Shown piece after piece: positions 41,972 to 50,413 of a stretch of DNA of 64,000 bases; within the stretch, counting starts at the first letter, position 1; the number at the start of each line of letters is the position of its first letter. The notes beneath the pieces are model-generated. The model searched no databases. It was not told where the DNA came from and saw only the letters and a program-made list of their open reading frames with translations. The position numbers and the translations under genes were made by a program. Source of the stretch: CAZNKU01 sp045654805 (GTDB lineage Bacteria; Bacillota; Clostridia; Monoglobales; Firm-18). The stretch lies in the NCBI GenBank assembly GCA_045654805.1, contig JAZOOD010000067.1, positions 26,986 to 90,985 of the forward strand, written 5' to 3'.

Positions 41972-43937
41972 ACTTGCAAAATATGCCGGATTTTGTTTTG
42001 GCGTTAAAAGAGCAATGGATATTGTTATTGACAATGCCGAAAAAACTAATGAAAACATTTACACATTAGGTCCATTGATTCATAACGAACAAGTTGTGGA
42101 ATATCTTGAAAACAAAAATGTTTATGCAAAAGACAATATTGAGGATATTCCTGATAAAAGCACTGTTGTAATACGCACACACGGTGTGCCAAGGTCATAT
42201 TATGATGATTTACAACGCAAAGAGTGCAAAATCATTGATGCAACTTGTCCTTTTGTTAAAAAAATACACAATATAGTACATCAAAATTATAATGATGGTA
42301 TGCAGGTTATCATTGTGGGTGATGCTAACCATCCGGAAGTAATTGGAATTAATGGATGGTGCAATAATTCCGCTATTATAATATCAAGTCTGGAAGATTT
42401 TGTTAAAATTAACACAGAAAGACCCATATGTTTGGTTGTGCAGACTACTTTTTCACTAAAAGTTTGGAATAAGATAAAGAAATTTGTAAAAACATCTTGC
42501 CAAAGTGTACAAGTTTTTGATACAATATGTAGTGCGACGGAAGATAGACAGTTAGAAGCTGAAAAAATTGCGGGGTCTGTTGATTCTGTTGTTGTTATTG
42601 GAGGTAGGCATAGTTCCAATACAAAAAAATTAGTTGATATTTGTAAAAGCCACTGTGCTGATACATATCATATAGAAACGGTATCCGAGTTACCTAATGA
42701 GACTTGGAATAACCGTTGCATCGGTGTTACGGCTGGCGCATCAACACCGGAATGGATAATTAAGGAGGTCATTAGTAAAATGTCAGAAGAAAAAGTAATG
42801 GAAGTAACAGACGAAATCAGCTTTGCTGAAGAATTGGAGAAATCATTGGTTAGCCTAAAAACTGGCGACATCGTTAAAGGTGTTGTTATAGGCATTACAC
42901 CAACAGAGGTTTATGTAGACCTTGGTTCAAAAGCTGATGGTATTATCCCGGTCGGAGAACTTACAGAGGATCCGTCTGTTTCACCTGAAGATATAGTAAA
43001 GGTGGGCGATGAAATCGACGTATTCGTTGTTAGAGTAAACGATGTCGAAGGTACAATCAAGCTTTCTAAAAAGAAACTTGATATTATTGCTGGTCAGAAA
43101 AAATTTGAATCAGCTGTTGAAACAAAAGAAATTCTTGAAGGCAAAATAGTTGAGGCTGTTAATGGCGGTGTTATTGTTATTTCAAACGGTACAAGAGTAT
43201 TTGTTCCTGCCAGACAAGCTGCATCTAAGTTTGTAAAAGATTTGGAAACATTAGTTGGTGAAACTGTACAGTTTAGACTAATCGATTTTAATCCAAGAAG
43301 AAGAAAAATAGTTGGTTCAATCAAATCTGTTACAGATGAAATCAACGCTAAGATGCTTGAAGAATTCTGGGCAACTGCAGAAATTGGTAAAGAATATACA
43401 GGTACAGTTAAGTCATTGACAAACTTTGGTGCTTTTGTTGATATCGGCGGTGTTGACGGTTTAGTTCATATTTCAGAACTTTCATGGGGAAGAGTTAAAC
43501 ATCCTTCAGATGTCTTAAAGGTTGGAGACACAGTAAAGGTATTTGTTCTTGCTCTTGATAAAGAAAAGAATAAGATTTCTCTTGGCTATAAGAGAGCTGA
43601 AGATAATCCTTGGGAAATCATCAAGACAAAAATTGCCCTTGATGATGTTGTTAAGGTTAAAATTGTAAGAATTGTTTCTTTCGGTGCTTTTGCGGAAATC
43701 ATTCCAAATGTTGATGGTTTGATTCACATTTCACAGATTGCTAACAAACATATCGACACAGTTTCAAGTGTACTTAAAGTTGGTGATGAAGTCGAGGCTA
43801 AGGTTACTGAATTTGATGTTGAAAACAAGAAAATCAGCTTAAGTATGAGAGCTTTGCTCGAATCTGAAAAGATTGAAGAATCTGTTGAAGATGTTGTGGA
43901 AGAAACTGTTGAGGAATCAATTGCAGCAGAAGAATAA
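41961..43937 (+). CDS. ispH: IspH-ribosomal protein S1 fusion
   Basis: Bifunctional fusion of 658 residues. Residues 1 to about 272 are IspH, the last MEP-pathway enzyme (HMBPP to IPP/DMAPP): [4Fe-4S] ligand Cys in GFCFGVKRA, DATCPFV and DTICSATEDRQ, and the conserved HPEV. Residues about 290-640 hold four S1 OB-folds (from LKTGDIVKGVV, EGKIVEAVNGG, GKEYTGTVKSLTNFGAF and VVKVKIVRIVSFGAF), then an acidic tail. Such fusions are known in Clostridia. Unusually, a perfect SD and ATG lie exactly at the junction (42762-42782), which could yield free S1. It is translationally coupled to plsC. Confidence 0.95.
   Translation: MNIKLAKYAGFCFGVKRAMDIVIDNAEKTNENIYTLGPLIHNEQVVEYLENKNVYAKDNIEDIPDKSTVVIRTHGVPRSYYDDLQRKECKIIDATCPFVKKIHNIVHQNYNDGMQVIIVGDANHPEVIGINGWCNNSAIIISSLEDFVKINTERPICLVVQTTFSLKVWNKIKKFVKTSCQSVQVFDTICSATEDRQLEAEKIAGSVDSVVVIGGRHSSNTKKLVDICKSHCADTYHIETVSELPNETWNNRCIGVTAGASTPEWIIKEVISKMSEEKVMEVTDEISFAEELEKSLVSLKTGDIVKGVVIGITPTEVYVDLGSKADGIIPVGELTEDPSVSPEDIVKVGDEIDVFVVRVNDVEGTIKLSKKKLDIIAGQKKFESAVETKEILEGKIVEAVNGGVIVISNGTRVFVPARQAASKFVKDLETLVGETVQFRLIDFNPRRRKIVGSIKSVTDEINAKMLEEFWATAEIGKEYTGTVKSLTNFGAFVDIGGVDGLVHISELSWGRVKHPSDVLKVGDTVKVFVLALDKEKNKISLGYKRAEDNPWEIIKTKIALDDVVKVKIVRIVSFGAFAEIIPNVDGLIHISQIANKHIDTVSSVLKVGDEVEAKVTEFDVENKKISLSMRALLESEKIEESVEDVVEETVEESIAAEE
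42762..42782 (+). promoter_or_regulatory. Internal ribosome-binding site and ATG at the IspH/S1 junction
   Basis: AAGGAGG (42762-42768), a full complement of the 16S 3' end, precedes an in-frame ATG at 42780 by 11 bases. Initiation there would give a 385-residue protein starting MSEEKVMEV, consisting only of the S1 part. Confidence 0.6.
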
Positions 43938-43945
43938 TTATGCAC

Positions 43946-43976
43946 TTAAAGCACCTATAATATATAGGTGCTTTAA
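43946..43976 (+). terminator. Hairpin terminator after ispH-S1
   Basis: A 14-bp stem TTAAAGCACCTATA / TATAGGTGCTTTAA with a 3-base loop, then ATTTTATG. The T-tail is moderate. Confidence 0.75.
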
Positions 43977-44000
43977 ATTTTATGATACGAGGTCTTTATT

Positions 44001-45014
44001 ATGGATAAACTGATTGAAATGTGTTCCGTACATTCGGTTTCTGGAAACGAAACGCAAATGAATGAATATATAACAAAATATATGAGGGATTTTTGCGATT
44101 GCATTGATATCGATGGAATGGGAAATGTTGTTGCAAAAATAAATAATAATTCAGACATAAACATTGTATTGGAAGCTCATACAGACAATATTGGACTTAT
44201 TGTTAAAGAAATTGATGATAAGGGATTTATAAAATTTGTCTGCTCCGGTGGTGTTGACTCAAGTATATTGCCTACTGCTGAGGTTATTATTCACGGTAAA
44301 AAAGACTTGTTTGGTGTTGTCGGTGCAAAACCACCCCACCTACAAACCAAGGAAGATAGAGATGAAAATAAAAATTCTGTGGAAAATATGTATATTGATT
44401 GTGGCTTTGATTATGAAAGAATTATTAAATACGTTTCTGTCGGTGATACGATTAGTCTGTTATCAAAATATAATGTCCTCAAAAATGATTTTTTTACATC
44501 CGGCACACTAGATAATAGAATTGGTTGTTACATTGTATCTGAATGCTTAAAACGGCTTAAAACTAAAAATTTAGCTTATAATTTGATTGGTTTATATTCT
44601 GTGCAAGAAGAAGTAGGTTGCAGAGGCGCAAAGAAGGGTGTAGAAATAGCTAAACCTGATATTGCGATAATTATTGATGTAACATTTGGCATATCACCTT
44701 ATACCGATGATGAACATGGTTTTGAGGTTGGTGACGGAATAACTGTTGCAGTTGGTCCAAATCTTGACAGAAAGCTGTCAAACAGTTTTATTAATATATG
44801 TGAAACAAATAATATTCCTTACAAAAAAGAAGTGTGCAGTGATCACACAGGAACTGATGCATGGCCTATACAGGTTGCTTGCGAAGGTGTAAGGTGCATT
44901 TTGATATCTGTGCCGATTAAATATATGCACACCTCTGTAGAAACAGCGAATAAATCGGACATAAATGATGCAATAAATGCTATCTGTCTTGCCTTGGAAG
45001 GGGGAATATTTTGA
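44001..45014 (+). CDS. M42 family metallo-aminopeptidase (first of three)
   Basis: Cytosolic dinuclear metal aminopeptidase of the M42 family (PepA/TET-like), 337 residues. The metal ligands and catalytic residues are all present: His in EAHTDNIGL, bridging Asp in GTLDNRIGC, catalytic and metal Glu in SVQEEVGCRGAKKG, Asp in IIDVTFG, and a final His in KYMHTSVE. M42 enzymes form tetrahedral dodecamers that degrade peptides. The ATG at 44001 follows GAGGTC, a moderate SD. It overlaps the second M42 gene by one base (TGATG), so the trio is translated together. Confidence 0.93.
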   Translation: MDKLIEMCSVHSVSGNETQMNEYITKYMRDFCDCIDIDGMGNVVAKINNNSDINIVLEAHTDNIGLIVKEIDDKGFIKFVCSGGVDSSILPTAEVIIHGKKDLFGVVGAKPPHLQTKEDRDENKNSVENMYIDCGFDYERIIKYVSVGDTISLLSKYNVLKNDFFTSGTLDNRIGCYIVSECLKRLKTKNLAYNLIGLYSVQEEVGCRGAKKGVEIAKPDIAIIIDVTFGISPYTDDEHGFEVGDGITVAVGPNLDRKLSNSFINICETNNIPYKKEVCSDHTGTDAWPIQVACEGVRCILISVPIKYMHTSVETANKSDINDAINAICLALEGGIF

Positions 45015-46027
45015 TGCTTTCAAGACTTACAAATGCATTTGGCCCTTCGGGATGTGAGGATGAAGTACGTAACATTATTAGGGATGAAATGATAAAATAC
45101 TGTGATGAAATATATGAAGACAGTATTGGTAATCTTATTTGCCATAAAAAAGGTATTTTGATTAACAATAAAAGTATTATGTTAACTGCTCATATGGATG
45201 AAGTTGGTTTAATAATTAGTTATATTACAAAAGAAGGTTATTTAAAATTCCAAACGGTGGGAGGAATTGATCCCAATGTGTTGATTTCAAAAAAAATTCT
45301 TATTGGTAATAGCCGTATATGTGGTATTATTGGGACAAAACCGATACATTTAAACAAAAATAGTAAAGAAGATTTAAAGATATCAGACCTTTATATTGAT
45401 ATAGGTGCAAAGTCACGCGATGATGCATTAAAATATGTTGATTTAGGTGATTACGCTTGCTTTGATAGTAATTATATTGAGTTTGGTGATGGTTTTGTTA
45501 AGGCAAAAGCCCTTGACGACAGAGTAGGCTGTCTTGCCATGATTAATATTGCCAAGCGACATCCAAAAGCCGATATTTACTATGTTTTTGCCGTTCAAGA
45601 AGAAGTTGGACATAGAGGTGCAATTATAGTTTCAAAACAAATTAATCCAGCTTTTGCAATTATTCTAGAGGGTACAACCTGTTCTGATGTTCCGGGAACG
45701 GATATATATGGATTTTCTACACACATTGGATGTGGAGCGGCACTTTCTATAAGAGATAACGGTGCATATTCAGATATTAAACTTACTCAGGAAATAATGG
45801 ATGTTGCAATAAAAAATAAAATTAAATGTCAATATAAACAAACGACAATGGGTGGAAATGATGCATCTGCAGTTCAGTTATCCAACAATGGAGTTAAGGT
45901 TGCTGCAATATCTGTACCCTGCAGATATATTCATTCACAGTCTAATGTTGCAAAATTATGCGATATAAAGTCAATGGAAGATATACTATATACATTTGTC
46001 GAAAGCAAGGTGAATAATAATGATTGA
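45014..46027 (+). CDS. M42 family metallo-aminopeptidase (second of three)
   Basis: Second M42 peptidase, 337 residues from the ATG at 45014 (SD AAGGGGG). Active-site residues are complete: LTAHMDEVG, KALDDRVGC, AVQEEVGHRGA, the acidic ligand near LEGTTCSD, and PCRYIHSQS. It differs clearly from the first copy, so it probably has a different peptide preference or forms mixed particles with it. It overlaps the third, degenerate gene by eight bases. Confidence 0.93.
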   Translation: MLSRLTNAFGPSGCEDEVRNIIRDEMIKYCDEIYEDSIGNLICHKKGILINNKSIMLTAHMDEVGLIISYITKEGYLKFQTVGGIDPNVLISKKILIGNSRICGIIGTKPIHLNKNSKEDLKISDLYIDIGAKSRDDALKYVDLGDYACFDSNYIEFGDGFVKAKALDDRVGCLAMINIAKRHPKADIYYVFAVQEEVGHRGAIIVSKQINPAFAIILEGTTCSDVPGTDIYGFSTHIGCGAALSIRDNGAYSDIKLTQEIMDVAIKNKIKCQYKQTTMGGNDASAVQLSNNGVKVAAISVPCRYIHSQSNVAKLCDIKSMEDILYTFVESKVNNND

Positions 46028-46955
46028 AAAACTTTCAAATGCGTATGCACCGTCAGCAAGAGAGGAAGAAGTACGTAATATTATCATCAAAGAACTTGCT
46101 GATTTTTATACAGAAATCCGCGTGGATAATTTAGGTAATTTGATTATTCATAAACCGGGGAAATTAAAATCTATTGCAATTACTGCTTCTATGGATGAAG
46201 TTGGTTTTTTAATTACCCATATAAAGGATGTTAATAATGTAATAGCAACGTCAATTTGCAATGTAAAGTCTAAAAGTTTACAGAATATTACAACAGTTGA
46301 CAAAAACAAGAATTTATTTATATGTAAAAAATGTCAAAATATTACTGATAATATTGAAAAAATAAGAAATATTGAATTTGAAAATTTAAACAAATGTAAA
46401 GGTGATTACCTTAACAATAATTTTATAGCAAAAACACTTATATATAATAATAATTTAAATGAGACTGATGATTTTTATATTGGGAAAGCTATGGAAAGGT
46501 CAGTATGTTGTTCAATTTTATGTGATATAGCACGAATGGTTGCAAATTCATTATACGAATATTATTTTGTGTTTTCTGCTCAAAACTATTGTGATAAAAA
46601 AGGAGCTTTAACTGCCACATTTGGCATTAATATTGATGAACTTTATAATCTTTGTTGTGTTGATACAGAGAATGAAGATGTAAGTATTAATAGTGGACCG
46701 GTATTAATTTTAAGAGACAAAATGCTTATATCAGATAGAGATTTGATTAAGAAATTTGAAAATGTACAACCTTTTCAGAAATTAATTAGCTCAAATTTTG
46801 TCTGTGAGGGTGGTTGTTATCAAAAACATTATACAACTCAAAAAAATATTTCTGTTGGAATACCGGTCAATTTTTTGGGTTGTTTCAATGAAGTTGTATC
46901 GAAAAGTGATATAAATATACTAAAAAAAGTTTTACTTGAAACTATTTTACCATAA
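46020..46955 (+). CDS. Catalytically degenerate M42-like protein (third of three)
   Basis: 311 residues, clearly homologous to the two genes upstream (ANAY/SAREEEVRNIII start, ITASMDEVGFLI, final IPVNFLG). Nearly every active-site residue is replaced: the first metal His is Ser57 (TASMDE), the bridging Asp is Glu159 (KAMERS), the catalytic and metal Glu pair is Asn-Tyr (AQNYCDKKG, 187-195), and the last His is Gly (FLGCFNE). One acidic site (CVDTEN) remains. The frame is fully open with an intact start and coupling, so this looks like a maintained pseudoenzyme, perhaps a structural or regulatory subunit. It is Cys-rich compared with its sisters. Confidence 0.85.
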   Translation: MIEKLSNAYAPSAREEEVRNIIIKELADFYTEIRVDNLGNLIIHKPGKLKSIAITASMDEVGFLITHIKDVNNVIATSICNVKSKSLQNITTVDKNKNLFICKKCQNITDNIEKIRNIEFENLNKCKGDYLNNNFIAKTLIYNNNLNETDDFYIGKAMERSVCCSILCDIARMVANSLYEYYFVFSAQNYCDKKGALTATFGINIDELYNLCCVDTENEDVSINSGPVLILRDKMLISDRDLIKKFENVQPFQKLISSNFVCEGGCYQKHYTTQKNISVGIPVNFLGCFNEVVSKSDINILKKVLLETILP

Positions 46956-46983
46956 AATTATTATGTAAACAAAGAGGTTTATT

Positions 46984-47145
46984 ATGAAACAATGTATATT
47001 ATACGAAAGAGAATGTATAGAGTGTGGAGAATGTAATATGTGTGATTTGGATTCTGGGAAGATATGTGATAACTGTGGAAAATGTATTGAACTCAAATCT
47101 GATTATGCAGAAATTGGAATTGATTCAATAGAAATTGATAAGTAA
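46984..47145 (+). CDS. Small Cys-rich protein (putative metal-cluster binder)
   Basis: 53-residue frame with ATG at 46984 behind AAAGAGG and TAA at 47143-47145. It reads CIECGECNMC at about residues 11-20 and CDNCGKC at 28-34. Counting the Cys at position 4, it has eight cysteines in CxxCxxCxxC and CxxCxxC arrays, followed by an acidic tail (IGIDSIEIDK). The spacing suits an iron-sulfur cluster or zinc. It lies 28 bases after the third M42 gene and just before a terminator, so it is probably co-transcribed with the trio. I recognise similar short frames in Firmicutes but no assigned function. Confidence 0.82.
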   Translation: MKQCILYERECIECGECNMCDLDSGKICDNCGKCIELKSDYAEIGIDSIEIDK

Positions 47146-47151
47146 ATAAGT

Positions 47152-47190
47152 AAAACCGCTATACTTTATGTATAACGGTTTTATTTTTTT
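47152..47190. terminator. Bidirectional terminator between Cys-rich protein and recombinase
   Basis: AAAACCG-C-TATAC pairs with GTATA-A-CGGTTTT around a TTTAT loop (one mismatch), then TATTTTTTTT on the plus strand. On the minus strand the hairpin overlaps the recombinase stop codon. Confidence 0.82.
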
Positions 47191-48146
47191 TCTGAATAAT
47201 TAGCTAAAGGATTACTTTTTAATGCATTTTCAATTGCCTGATCATCTGTGTGAGTATATATTTGTGTTGTAGAAAGGTTAGTATGTCCTAGAATTTTCTG
47301 CAAAGCCAAAACATCTACATGGCCGTGCTTGTACATAAGTGTAGCTGCAGTATGCCGGAGTTTGTGTGTTGTATAGCTTGTATAATCAAGCCCTGCGAGC
47401 ATTAAGTATTTTTTTACAATCAATTGTATACCACGTACACTTATTCGCTCATTATTTTTGTTGAGAAATAATGCATTGGAATGTATCGGTTTAGCTTTTG
47501 GACGAACTTTTAAATATTCATTAATGGATTTAGTACAGGAATCATTTAAAAATACTTGACGTTCCTTGTCTCCTTTACCGGTAATACGTAAATTAGTTCC
47601 CTGAATATCCGTTATATTAATTCCTACAAGTTCAGATACACGCAATCCGCAGTTCAAAAGTATTGTTAGTATACAAAAATCACGTTGGTTAAGATTTTCT
47701 GCAGCATCTAAAAGTTTAATACTACTGTCCAAATCAAGGTATCTTGGCAATTTCTTACTCAATTTTGGAGCATCAAGCTCAACTGTAGGGTCAATATCTA
47801 AAAGTTCAGCTTTATTTGTTAGATATTTAAAATATGTCTTTAAGCACGAAACCTTACGAGCTCTGGCAGAAGAAGAATTTGAACGGTTACGATTAACATA
47901 ATTCATAAAATCATATAAATCAGTTAATCTGATTTTTTTTATATAATCAAACGGTACATCTGAAATATCTACTGAATCAATTTCATCTAAGGATAAATCA
48001 GAATTATTTTTAATTTTTATATATCTATAGAATAATCTTAAATCATAATAATACGCATTAACTGTATTTTTAGATTTACCTTTAATAACCTCTAAATATG
48101 TTATAAAATCTTTAAGTTCAGGGGTACAATCATCAAAATTTATCAT
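47181..48146 (-). CDS. Tyrosine recombinase, XerC/XerD type
   Basis: Site-specific recombinase of 321 residues. An N-terminal SAM-like core-binding domain (about 8-115) is followed by the catalytic domain, with Arg in GLRVSELVG, Lys in TGKGDKER, HxxR in HKLRHTAATLMYKHG, His in LGHTNLS and the nucleophile Tyr in TTQIYTH. Size and motifs match the housekeeping Xer enzymes that resolve chromosome dimers at dif. No phage, integron or transposon genes or attachment repeats are nearby, so a mobile-element integrase is less likely. A perfect inverted repeat lies just before its SD. Confidence 0.9.
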   Translation of the reverse strand: MINFDDCTPELKDFITYLEVIKGKSKNTVNAYYYDLRLFYRYIKIKNNSDLSLDEIDSVDISDVPFDYIKKIRLTDLYDFMNYVNRNRSNSSSARARKVSCLKTYFKYLTNKAELLDIDPTVELDAPKLSKKLPRYLDLDSSIKLLDAAENLNQRDFCILTILLNCGLRVSELVGINITDIQGTNLRITGKGDKERQVFLNDSCTKSINEYLKVRPKAKPIHSNALFLNKNNERISVRGIQLIVKKYLMLAGLDYTSYTTHKLRHTAATLMYKHGHVDVLALQKILGHTNLSTTQIYTHTDDQAIENALKSNPLANYSEKK

Positions 48147-48160
48147 TTTAACCCTCCATC

Positions 48161-48192
48161 CAACTTCGCGAAATATTTATTTAGCGAAGTTG
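48161..48192 (-). promoter_or_regulatory. Inverted repeat in the recombinase leader
   Basis: A perfect 9-base inverted repeat, CAACTTCGC / GCGAAGTTG, has a 14-base AT-rich centre. It ends four bases before the GGAGGG SD of the recombinase (minus strand). One arm contains the palindrome TTCGCGAA. It could be an operator, an RNA hairpin at the SD, or a recombinase-binding site. Confidence 0.5.
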
Positions 48193-48283
48193 TTATATCT
48201 ACCTTTTATATAAGTATATATATCTTGTTAAGCTACAATTCAACTAAGTGGTTTATTTGTTTGTATTACCTTATATTCCATAT

Positions 48284-50401
48284 TTATATAACTTTCTTAT
48301 TTTTAAGTCTTAATGAATTTAACACAACTGAAACTGATGAAAAACTCATTGCTAATGCAGCAATCATTGGATTTAATAAAATTTCGGTAAATGGATACAA
48401 TATTCCAGCAGCAATCGGAATACAAATGCAGTTATAACAAAAAGCCCAGAAAAGATTTTGTTTAACTGTTTTCATAGTAAATTCACTTGTATTAATAGCT
48501 TTTAAAATTGTATCTAATCCTTCATTAAGTAAAATAACATTTGCAGAATCTATTGCAATGTCTGTCCCGTTCATAACCGCTATTCCAACATCCGCTTTTA
48601 TTAATGCCGGTGAATCATTTACTCCATCGCCAACCATAGCTACCTTGTATTCTTCCATAAGCTTACCTACAACATTGCTTTTTTCATCAGGCATAACATT
48701 TGAATAAACCAATGTTATGTCAACCTGTTTTGCGATTTTTTCAGCAACATTTTTTGCATCACCGCTTAACATTACAACTTTTTTATTTTTATTGAGAAAT
48801 TTGATAATATCAGGTATTTCTTTTCTAATTGTGTCAGCAAACTCTATATATCCCAACAATTCATTATTACATTTTAATCCAATCACAGTATTATCGGATT
48901 CAATAACTTCATTTATAAATTTTGGGCTTCCAAGCACTATTTCTTTCCCGTTTATTACTCCGCTAAGACCTAAGCCGTTATGTGATTTGAAATTTTGTAC
49001 TTCTTCTATTGCAAATTTATTTTTATCGCAGTATTTAATAATTGCATTTGCCAATGGATGCTGTGAAAATTTTTCCAATGAAGCAGCATATGTCATAAGT
49101 TTTTTTATGTCATTTGAAACAACATTTATAACTTTAGGTTTACCATATGTCAGTGTACCTGTTTTGTCGAACACAATACAATTGACTGCATTTAGGGATT
49201 CGATAGCTTCCGCACTTTTGAATAAAACGCCGTTAGATGCACCAAGTCCACTTCCAACCATAATAGCCATAGGTGTTGCAAGACCAAGTGAGCATGGACA
49301 AGCAATTACAAGAACTGCTACAAAAATTTGTAATACAAAATCTATATCTTTACCTGATATAAACCAAATAGCTGAAGCTATTAAAGCTATTGCAAATACA
49401 GTAGGTACAAAAATCCCTGCAATTTTATCGGCAATTCGCTGGATTGGAGCTTTTGTATTCTGAGTATCCTGGACAAGCTTAATGATTTTACTTAACAAAG
49501 TATCTTCACCCACGCTTGTCGCCTTATAAGTAATGCTGCCGTTATAATTTATACTACCGCCGATTAGATTGTCACCTATATTTTTATCAACAGGCATACT
49601 TTCCCCGGTAAAGATACTTTCATCAACTGTCGTAAACCCACTTTCAACTACACCATCTACTGCAACGGATTCTCCGGGTTTTAATAAAAGTATATCGCCT
49701 ATTTTGATGTCTTTAACATCAATTATAATATGTTTATATCCATCTAAAAGCGTAGCCTTTGTAGGCGAGACATTCATTAGTTTTTTTATTGCATCACCTG
49801 TACGTGACTTGGATATTTTTTCAAGTTCCTTTCCTATTGAAACAAACATAATTATAGTTGCTGAACTTTCAAAATACAAATGATGAATGTGTATATTTGT
49901 AAACATTATATATAAGCTATAAATGATTGATGCTGCAGAGCCTATTGCAACAAGGCTATTCATATTAGGATGAAATTTTGCTAAAGCCCTGAAACCGTCA
50001 AACAGCATTTCCCTACCGCAAATCAGTACAGGTATTAGCAAAATAATCTGAATATACGCAACAATCATCATATTACTGTGAATTGCAGGTAATCCTACCA
50101 TTGGGCCCATGGCTACATATAAAAGTAATAAAGCAAATACAATTATGATAATAAGGTTAATATTATATTTCTTTTTTACATCTTCCTCTTTATCTTTTTC
50201 AATAAAAAATCCACAGCTTTTAACAACAGCATCGATATCCTTCAATGATAATTTATCGGTATCAAATTCAAAGGTCGCTGTATTTGTAGCTATGCTAACA
50301 GTTGCATTTGATATACCGTCAGTTTTTGAAAGTTCTTTTTCAAGGTATGATGAGCATGCTGCACAATGCATACCACCAATTTTAAGAGTAATTTTTTCCA
50401 T
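48284..50401 (-). CDS. copA: Copper-exporting P-type ATPase
   Basis: P1B-type ATPase of 705 residues, probably exporting Cu+. One N-terminal heavy-metal domain (GGMHCAACSSYL, CxxC at about 14-17), eight predicted helices, the membrane metal site CPC in IACPCSLGLATP, the phosphorylation motif DKTGTLT, the HP motif (KFSQHPLANAI), and GDGVNDSPAL. Late helices carry FCYNC and MAMSFSSVSVVLNSLRL, the P1B-1 copper signature. It starts 12 bases after htpG and appears to be the last gene of the polA-coaE-slt-apeA-htpG operon. No CsoR or copper chaperone gene is adjacent. Confidence 0.94.
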   Translation of the reverse strand: MEKITLKIGGMHCAACSSYLEKELSKTDGISNATVSIATNTATFEFDTDKLSLKDIDAVVKSCGFFIEKDKEEDVKKKYNINLIIIIVFALLLLYVAMGPMVGLPAIHSNMMIVAYIQIILLIPVLICGREMLFDGFRALAKFHPNMNSLVAIGSAASIIYSLYIMFTNIHIHHLYFESSATIIMFVSIGKELEKISKSRTGDAIKKLMNVSPTKATLLDGYKHIIIDVKDIKIGDILLLKPGESVAVDGVVESGFTTVDESIFTGESMPVDKNIGDNLIGGSINYNGSITYKATSVGEDTLLSKIIKLVQDTQNTKAPIQRIADKIAGIFVPTVFAIALIASAIWFISGKDIDFVLQIFVAVLVIACPCSLGLATPMAIMVGSGLGASNGVLFKSAEAIESLNAVNCIVFDKTGTLTYGKPKVINVVSNDIKKLMTYAASLEKFSQHPLANAIIKYCDKNKFAIEEVQNFKSHNGLGLSGVINGKEIVLGSPKFINEVIESDNTVIGLKCNNELLGYIEFADTIRKEIPDIIKFLNKNKKVVMLSGDAKNVAEKIAKQVDITLVYSNVMPDEKSNVVGKLMEEYKVAMVGDGVNDSPALIKADVGIAVMNGTDIAIDSANVILLNEGLDTILKAINTSEFTMKTVKQNLFWAFCYNCICIPIAAGILYPFTEILLNPMIAALAMSFSSVSVVLNSLRLKNKKVI

Positions 50402-50413
50402 TTAATCAGTTCC

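Noticed and set aside
47181..48146. Recombinase as integrase of a mobile element
   Set aside because: No phage, plasmid or transposon genes, tRNA target or flanking repeats nearby; flanking genes are housekeeping.
48161..48192. Inverted repeat considered as a dif site
   Set aside because: dif is about 28 bp with two 11-bp arms and a 6-bp centre and is AT-rich in the arms; this repeat has 9-bp GC-containing arms and a 14-bp centre, so I list it only as a leader element.
48717..49463. 248-residue plus-strand open frame
   Set aside because: Antisense shadow of copA; no SD and no recognisable domain.
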